The position numbers and the translations under genes were made by a program. From Dolomedes plantarius (taxonomy: Eukaryota > Arthropoda > Arachnida > Araneae > Dolomedidae): 64,000 bases of DNA. Under the pieces are notes generated by a model. That model was not told the DNA's origin. It did no database searches and was given only the letters and a program-made list of their open reading frames with translations. Location of the stretch: positions 70,199,429 to 70,263,428 of the forward strand of contig OU015497.1 of assembly GCA_907164885.2 (NCBI GenBank), written 5' to 3'. Shown here in pieces: positions 58,805 through 64,000 of this stretch. Every line of letters starts with the position of its first letter. The first letter of the stretch is position 1.

Positions 58805-60685
58805 ATAATTCATATAGGTTCAAATCATGCACGGGCTGCTAATACACTTTCATTAAGCATCAAGGCGTTGGGATCGAGTTTCGCTATTGTTGTACAATTT
58901 TGTTGCTGGCCGGAATCAGTTTTACCAATATTACCTTTGTGCCACAAATAGCTGACCGTAGCTATCGGACGAAACAACGTACCATACATAACGGTACGAT
59001 TACAGTAACGCTGGTACTCAGGTACCTGTATCACAGGTTTGAAATTTAATGGTTAATCTCAACGTCATATGAAAAAGGCCTTATTTATTTCCAACGTTTC
59101 TGAAATTTACTCTGTCAGTTCATTACATGAATACACTGGATTTATTATCAACCATTGGGTAATAGTATAACTAAGAGTTTCTTAGGAACATGTCATGAGT
59201 TCGGAATATATTGTCTGCATTAACGACGTAAGATATTGGCCAAATATAATTCCATATTGATCCAAGAGGAAGTATTTCTATTGGTCAGACATCCATGAAT
59301 TAACTTTTCTCTCATGTGTTTATTGTTTTGAGATTTTGAATATACCTCCCCTCACCCACACTTAGTTACATGTTTTCATGACAGTTACCACAATATATTT
59401 CCACCGATTGAAAGCCTTATAAGCACTTTTGGCCAGGACTACTTATAAACCGCTGTAGTACACTGTAAAAATGAAATACTGCTTCAAGTTTAAAGAAAAA
59501 TGTGTTTCAGGGTGTAATGTTTCTGGATAGCGGGGTTACTTGTTGTCCGTATCCCTCTTATGTATTTTAAATTAGATCTCACTATGCTAGTTATACTCCC
59601 ATTTTTTGTAATATGCTCAAAACATCATTCCTTTTATACACTGCAGGGTTACATAAAATTTAAATAACAACATCCAGTGAAATGCGACATTATGGCTAAT
59701 ATGCTAAGTAATTAATATCGAGAATCAACAGAAACAAAATAAGATTAATAGCAGTGGTAGATACTTTTTTTGCGTTAAGTCGGCATATTCCATAAGATAA
59801 TTTTGCATTTCTTATTTTCATTCTGCCAAAATAACGCTTAAAAAGAATACGTATTATACGATGCAAACATTTTAGGGAGACCTCTTCTATTTACTAACTG
59901 ACTTCAAAACATCTATCCCATTCATGCTTTAGAAATGGGAGATACTGAAAAGCGTAAGTTATGAAACTGAGGTTCTTTTCAATGCATAATGACAATGATG
60001 AAAAGTTTCTTGGATTTTCTTCACGTATAATATTTGCATGAGAAATAGTCTTGTAAAATAACTATAAAAAAGAGATGTATTTTTTGTGTATATGGATATT
60101 ATGTTTCTTTTAAAATTTCGATAAAAAGGTAATGTACCTTCTCAATAAGTTGTAAAGTTCCGTCGAATTGATCTTGGTGCATACCAATTCTTTGATTAAT
60201 TTACAATGATGCACAGTTATGTTGTTTCACAGATTTTAGCATCACGATAAAGAGTCATTTACACACCGTTTTTCGGAATAATATTTTATCATTTTAAATT
60301 TATATACAACCTTAAATGACAAGAAATTTCGGGACAATAATTGTGTACTGAACACTTCTTCAATTTCACGATAAATTAAAAAGAGTGTCTACATGTTTTA
60401 AACTAGTTTAAATTTCATCGACACACCAGTACTCCTCGGACGGAGGATGAACCATTAACTATTACGAAATATATAGTAATCATTTTTTATTTATTGTGGA
60501 ACTGAATGCAACTGTTCGTTGCTCATTTCAACCTTAACTTTAGATGTTCTAAAGTTCTAGTCGTATAGCCCAGTCAAAATAGGTTTTATGGCTAAAACAA
60601 ATAGGAAAGTTTTGACAATTGGTGGAGATGTTTGTTTAGGCATGCTAATGAACATACTAAAAGTCCCCACCGATCAGACTTGACA
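58805..60685. other. Unassigned AT-rich sequence
   Basis: Only the frame at 58825-59034 (minus) is GC-richer; I cannot place it. The rest is featureless. Confidence 0.45.
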
Positions 60686-60888
60686 TTTCGCCGCCATCTT
60701 GGAAAGTGTGTACACTTTTTTGGTTTTTTGCAAGTAACTTGAGAAATATGGATTTTATGTAAAAAACTTGAATACAAAAATTGAAGAGCATTAAATTGTG
60801 AACAAAATCATTATTTACATTTTTTAATAAGTCTAACAAGAACAAAAATAACTGACTTTGAAAGGAGCGAACTATCACACAGGGACGC

Positions 60889-60935
60889 GGATGCGCGGGT
60901 CATCCCCATCGTGATGGGGGGGATGACACGCGCAT
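60889..60935. repeat. GC-rich hairpin in the left arm
   Basis: ATGCGCGGGTCATCCCCATC, loop GT, then GATGGGGGGGATGACACGCG; stem of about 18 pairs with small bulges. The equivalent at 63725-63765 in the right arm keeps the stem with compensating sequence differences. Confidence 0.75.
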
Positions 60936-61118
60936 GTGCGCCAAAAGTCTTGCATACTCACGTTTGTTAAACCTCTGCATATCAAAGCTCAAGAGAAAGT
61001 TGCAACAACGTCCAATCCATTGTTATCAGGTTATATTTTGAGACTTGGTGGATTCTATATTTTCATGTCATACTTAGGCTGCATTGGGTACATAATGGCT
61101 GGAGGTGGGCTAAAATAA
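60936..61118 (+). pseudogene. N-terminal part of the same protein, left arm copy
   Basis: The plus-strand frame includes NPLLSGYILRLGGFYIFMSY followed by LGCIGYIMAGGGLK. This matches a conserved region of a large invertebrate protein family of unknown function (LGGFH..MSF.G.IG..MAGSGL). The next part of the family (a GHAYARA-type motif) is present in the arm at about 61165-61200 but frame-disrupted. Truncated after about 61305. Confidence 0.6.
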
Positions 61119-61817
61119 ATACCATCTTTGATGTACGTAACTACGGGGGTAGAAAAAATGTTGCCTCTCCATGTATACGCTAGAAAAATTCTAGCTCATT
61201 TATTTACCTAAACATGTTTAGCAAAAATAATTTTTGAAGCTATGGGCATATCCGATTTCAAAAGCAATAATCTCCATGAATTTTTTAGAGATTTTGGAGG
61301 CTTTTTTGTGTTTTTGCAAATAACTTGGGAAATATTAACTTTGCGTAAAAAAAGTTTATACGAAAATTAAATAAAATTAAATTGTGTACAAAAGATATTA
61401 AATACATTTTTCGTAACCCTAACACGTACCAAAATATTGACTATTAAATGCGCGTTGATTATGGAGGTAGTGTCCAAGTCTCGTTGCTTGCGCTTTCCTT
61501 TGAATTATCTCCACTCCCTCATTGCGGCTTTCTTTAAACACAAGAAAATAGACTATAATGTGTTTTGGTATGTAGATAATTGATCATTATTAATTTTATA
61601 AACGAATGTAATAAACTTGGATGTATTCATTACGGTATTTTCATTGTGTATATTTTTTTAAGCTTACCTACTTTATAGTTGACGTGCTTTTTTCAGTACG
61701 GGATTGTTCACGTCGTCAGTCTTGAAAAGATCGTTTATGGATCACCTAGCATCACCTCATTCATCAGTTCTGTTTATTGGATCGTCATGATCTACAGGGT
61801 AATAATAACTTCAATTC

Positions 61818-63735
61818 TTAACTGCAATGGGGTATGTCGTTGTGACATACCCCATTGCAGTTATTGCAGGCCGTTGTGCAGTTGATGCCTGCTTTCCTAC
61901 ACACGCATCTCTCTCCCCAGTCAGTCTTACAGTTGAAAAACACTATGATTAAAACTGAATCGGGAGTAACTGCATCCATAGTTGTGATGGGAACGAGGGT
62001 TTTCTCTTGACGTTTCCAGCCCCACACTTCAGGTTTCAACTCATTCGCAAACCACTTCTGCACTTGGTTATACAACCGAAAGGAATGTAGCCTGGCTTCC
62101 TCTTCAGTTGAGGGAAGAAACGAAATATATGGTTTTATTTTAGTTCCAAAGTTTGCGAAGCAATTGTACCTAAACCTATTTAGGGACTGTTCACTGGAAT
62201 GTGCTCCATACCAGTTCAGAAAAAAGCATTCTCCTGCTTGAGCAACATTATTGTGCGATGAGTTGCATTTATTAACTACTGTCACGTTGTGTTCCATGTG
62301 TAAACTTTGGAACATTTTTACACAAAGTTTCTTTCCTTTGTTGAATGCTGCAGAAGAAGTATTTCATCCACTGAATGCATGGAGAAAAAGGATACTTTGG
62401 TATGTCCCTATGATTGTATTTTATTTGATGAATAAATTTTTTCTTTGCTTTCCGTTTGCGTGGTTTGACAAGGAAAATGTGTCTTTTTTTCTGTAGTAGT
62501 GAGAGTTGTTAATAGAACCAGGTGGTCAACATCTTCACCGATGATTACAACGATGTTGTTATCAGAACATGCTTCATTAATTGCAATATTTACAATGAGA
62601 ATGTCGGCGTCGTCATTACTTTGTCGGAATCGAATCCCATTGTTTTCCAGCTCAATTGATAAATGCTGATCAATTCTCTCTTGTTGTTTTCATTTGAAGG
62701 GAACTATTCTTGTTGAACAGTAACTCGCATGTTTCCATCAAAATTTATGTCTACAGATTTTTTCACAATAGACCGTATATGTTGTTCAATTTTTCTTGCA
62801 CTGTTAGTGATGTTGGATTAGCCATTAAAAACGACTATACAGCTGGTACCATAATGCTTTGTTTATATAGTTAACTTAATTTGTGCAAGCAGCCGAAGAA
62901 GTTAATTGTCTTCCCCATTTGACACGGTGTAGGAAAAAACCACTTTCCACAATGTTGACGCAGTTCAGGAGGTTAAGGTCTTTGTTTAGAACTACAAAAA
63001 CGTCGTACATGGCTAATGTCGCTGTCTCTCGCTACTAGCTTCAGAGCCAACGGAAAAAGAGCTAACTAATAAATAGAATTAAATAAAATCCTAGGTCTTC
63101 GTCGCTTTGTTTAGCAATCGCTATCCTCTGAAAAAGCAACAACGGGTTTACTACTGTATTGAAAAAGTTTACTTTCACCGTACAATTGACGGTGATCAAG
63201 CTTTCATACGGTTTACCATTTTGAAGTACTGAACCCAGAGGGCTGCAGTGGGGCCATTCTCTTTCAACTGCTTCAAAGTCATCCTCATTTTAATCCCATA
63301 TACGATGGCTCGTATATGAGTATGTCCGTTTATGGTATCTAGCGATAGTAGTCCTATTGCAAAATCTCTAAACACCTCATGGAGATTATTGCTTTTGAAA
63401 TCGGATACATCCATGGCGTCAAAAATTATTTTTTCTAAAGATGTTTGGGCAAATAAATTAGCTAGGATTTTTCTAGCGTATGCATGGCCAGGCAACATTT
63501 TTTTTCTACTGACGTAGTTGCTTACATCAAAGTTAGTATTTATTTTTATCCACCTCCAGCCATTATGTACCCAATGCAGTCTAAGTATGACACAAAAATA
63601 TAGAATCCACCAAGTATCAAAATACAACCTGATAACAATGGATTTAATATTTCTGAAACATTCTTTCGTGCTTCGATATACAGAGGTTTGAAAAACGTGA
63701 GTATGCAAGACTTTTGGTGCACATGCGTGGGTCAA
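61818..63735 (-). pseudogene. Uncharacterised mobile-element protein with cysteine-rich C-terminus
   Basis: Read in pieces from 63735 down: LPGHAYARKILANLFAQTSL, VSDFKSNNLHEVFRDFAIG, KQLKENGPTAALWVQYFKMV (to 63196). Then mostly broken sequence, with GEDVDHLVLLTTL near 62540, which resembles the acidic core of a PIN/FEN-like fold. Then the frame 62315-61818: LPSTEEEARLHSFRLYNQVQ, LKPEVWGWKRQEKTLVPIT and the Cys motif CVCRKAGINCTTACNNCNG. I recognise this architecture as a multi-copy invertebrate family with no named function. A nuclease role is inferred only from the GEDVDHLVLL segment. Stops and shifts separate the parts, so it is not functional here. The last codons run into a hairpin at 61819-61863. 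Confidence 0.6.
61819..61863. repeat. Perfect 20-bp hairpin
   Basis: TAACTGCAATGGGGTATGTC (61819-61838), loop GTTGT, then the exact reverse complement (61844-61863). It lies where the minus-strand coding region ends, so the reading frame passes from CNNCNGVC into its own reverse complement. Confidence 0.95.
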
Positions 63736-63971
63736 CCCCCCATCGCGATGGGGATGACCCGTGCATCCGCGTCCCAGGTGTGATAGTTCGCTCCTTTCAA
63801 ATTCAATTATCTTTCTTCGTATTAGACTTATTAAAAATGTAAATAATTTTTTTGTTCACAATTTAATACTCTTTAATTTGTGTATTCAAATTGTTTACAT
63901 AAAAACCATATTTCTCAAGTTACTTGCAAAAAACCAAAAAAGTGTACACATTTTCCAAGATGGCGGCGAAA
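63361..63971 (-). repeat. Right inverted arm
   Basis: Inverted match of 60686-61305, with scattered substitutions. It includes codons of the minus-strand protein (GHAYARKILANLF, VSDFKSNNLHEVF). Confidence 0.85.
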
Positions 63972-64000
63972 GCTTCTTCGGCATTTGCAAACCGCTTGTA

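Larger units (their letters stand above)
60686..61305 (+). repeat. Left inverted arm
   Basis: Pairs with 63361-63971. The 130 bp at about 61315-61445 repeats 60715-60860 of this arm in direct orientation (CTTTTTTG.GTTTTTTGCAA, TAACTTG.GAAATAT), diverged. Confidence 0.85.
60686..63971 (-). mobile_element. Element bounded by about 610-620 bp inverted arms, uncharacterised family
   Basis: The left arm 60686-61305 is repeated inverted at 63361-63971. Both arms begin exactly TTTCGCCGCCATCTTGGAAA and run through the same landmarks (AGGAGCGAACTATCACAC, a GC-rich hairpin, AAAAGTCTTGCATACTCACG, CATTGGGTACATAATGGCTG, TCCGATTTCAAAAGCAATAA). Coding sequence is contained in the arms, which is unusual for ordinary inverted repeats, so this may instead be two convergent copies of one element, the left one truncated. 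No target duplication was found. The window ends 29 bp after the right arm. Confidence 0.65.

Overview
This is an AT-rich eukaryotic window in which almost every recognisable coding sequence belongs to a transposable element. I found no convincing host gene and no rRNA or functional tRNA gene. The mix (BEL/Pao LTR retroelement, Tc1/mariner and Tigger/pogo DNA transposons, Helitrons, LINE RNase H/C-terminal fragments, tRNA-derived SINEs, long TA microsatellites, tandem satellites) and the protein families point to an arthropod. My best guess is a spider or other chelicerate; this rests on recognising protein families, not on a search.

Layout. 1-6 kb: a short Helitron with a helicase remnant on the minus strand, a GC-rich LTR-like island, and a tRNA-derived SINE with a 13-bp target duplication. 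6.2-14.45 kb: a BEL/Pao retrotransposon with two identical 206-bp LTRs and a 5-bp target duplication. Its 3' LTR is split by a Tigger transposon whose TA duplication and empty site can be read directly. 15-25 kb: mostly unassigned DNA with a SINE, a 336-bp tandem repeat, small foldbacks, a mariner-type element and a Tc1 fragment. 27.4-30.7 kb: a Tigger remnant, then an old LINE with a younger LINE 3' fragment inserted in it. 32.4-34.6 kb: a DNA transposon with 82-bp terminal inverted repeats, coding for an uncharacterised arthropod protein family. 34.8-35.5 kb: a non-autonomous Helitron. 36.6-39.5 kb: a decayed element of another uncharacterised family, with several copies of a subterminal motif. 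40-46 kb: microsatellites, a 94-bp minisatellite, and a back-to-back cluster of one Tigger and two Tc1 elements separated by TA runs. 47-50 kb: an endonuclease-domain fragment, a second mariner copy and a SINE. 51.6-55.6 kb: a satellite of about 215 bp with alternating monomer types, interrupted by a LINE with an exact 11-bp duplication. 57.3-58.5 kb: a pyrimidine-rich block. 60.7-64.0 kb: an element bounded by inverted arms of about 610-620 bp, with coding sequence inside the arms and a cysteine-rich C-terminal reading frame on the minus strand.

The genes do not form a pathway. They are independent mobile elements, nearly all disabled by stops or frameshifts. What is informative is the nesting order, the junctions and the three less familiar element families (32.4, 36.6 and 60.7 kb).
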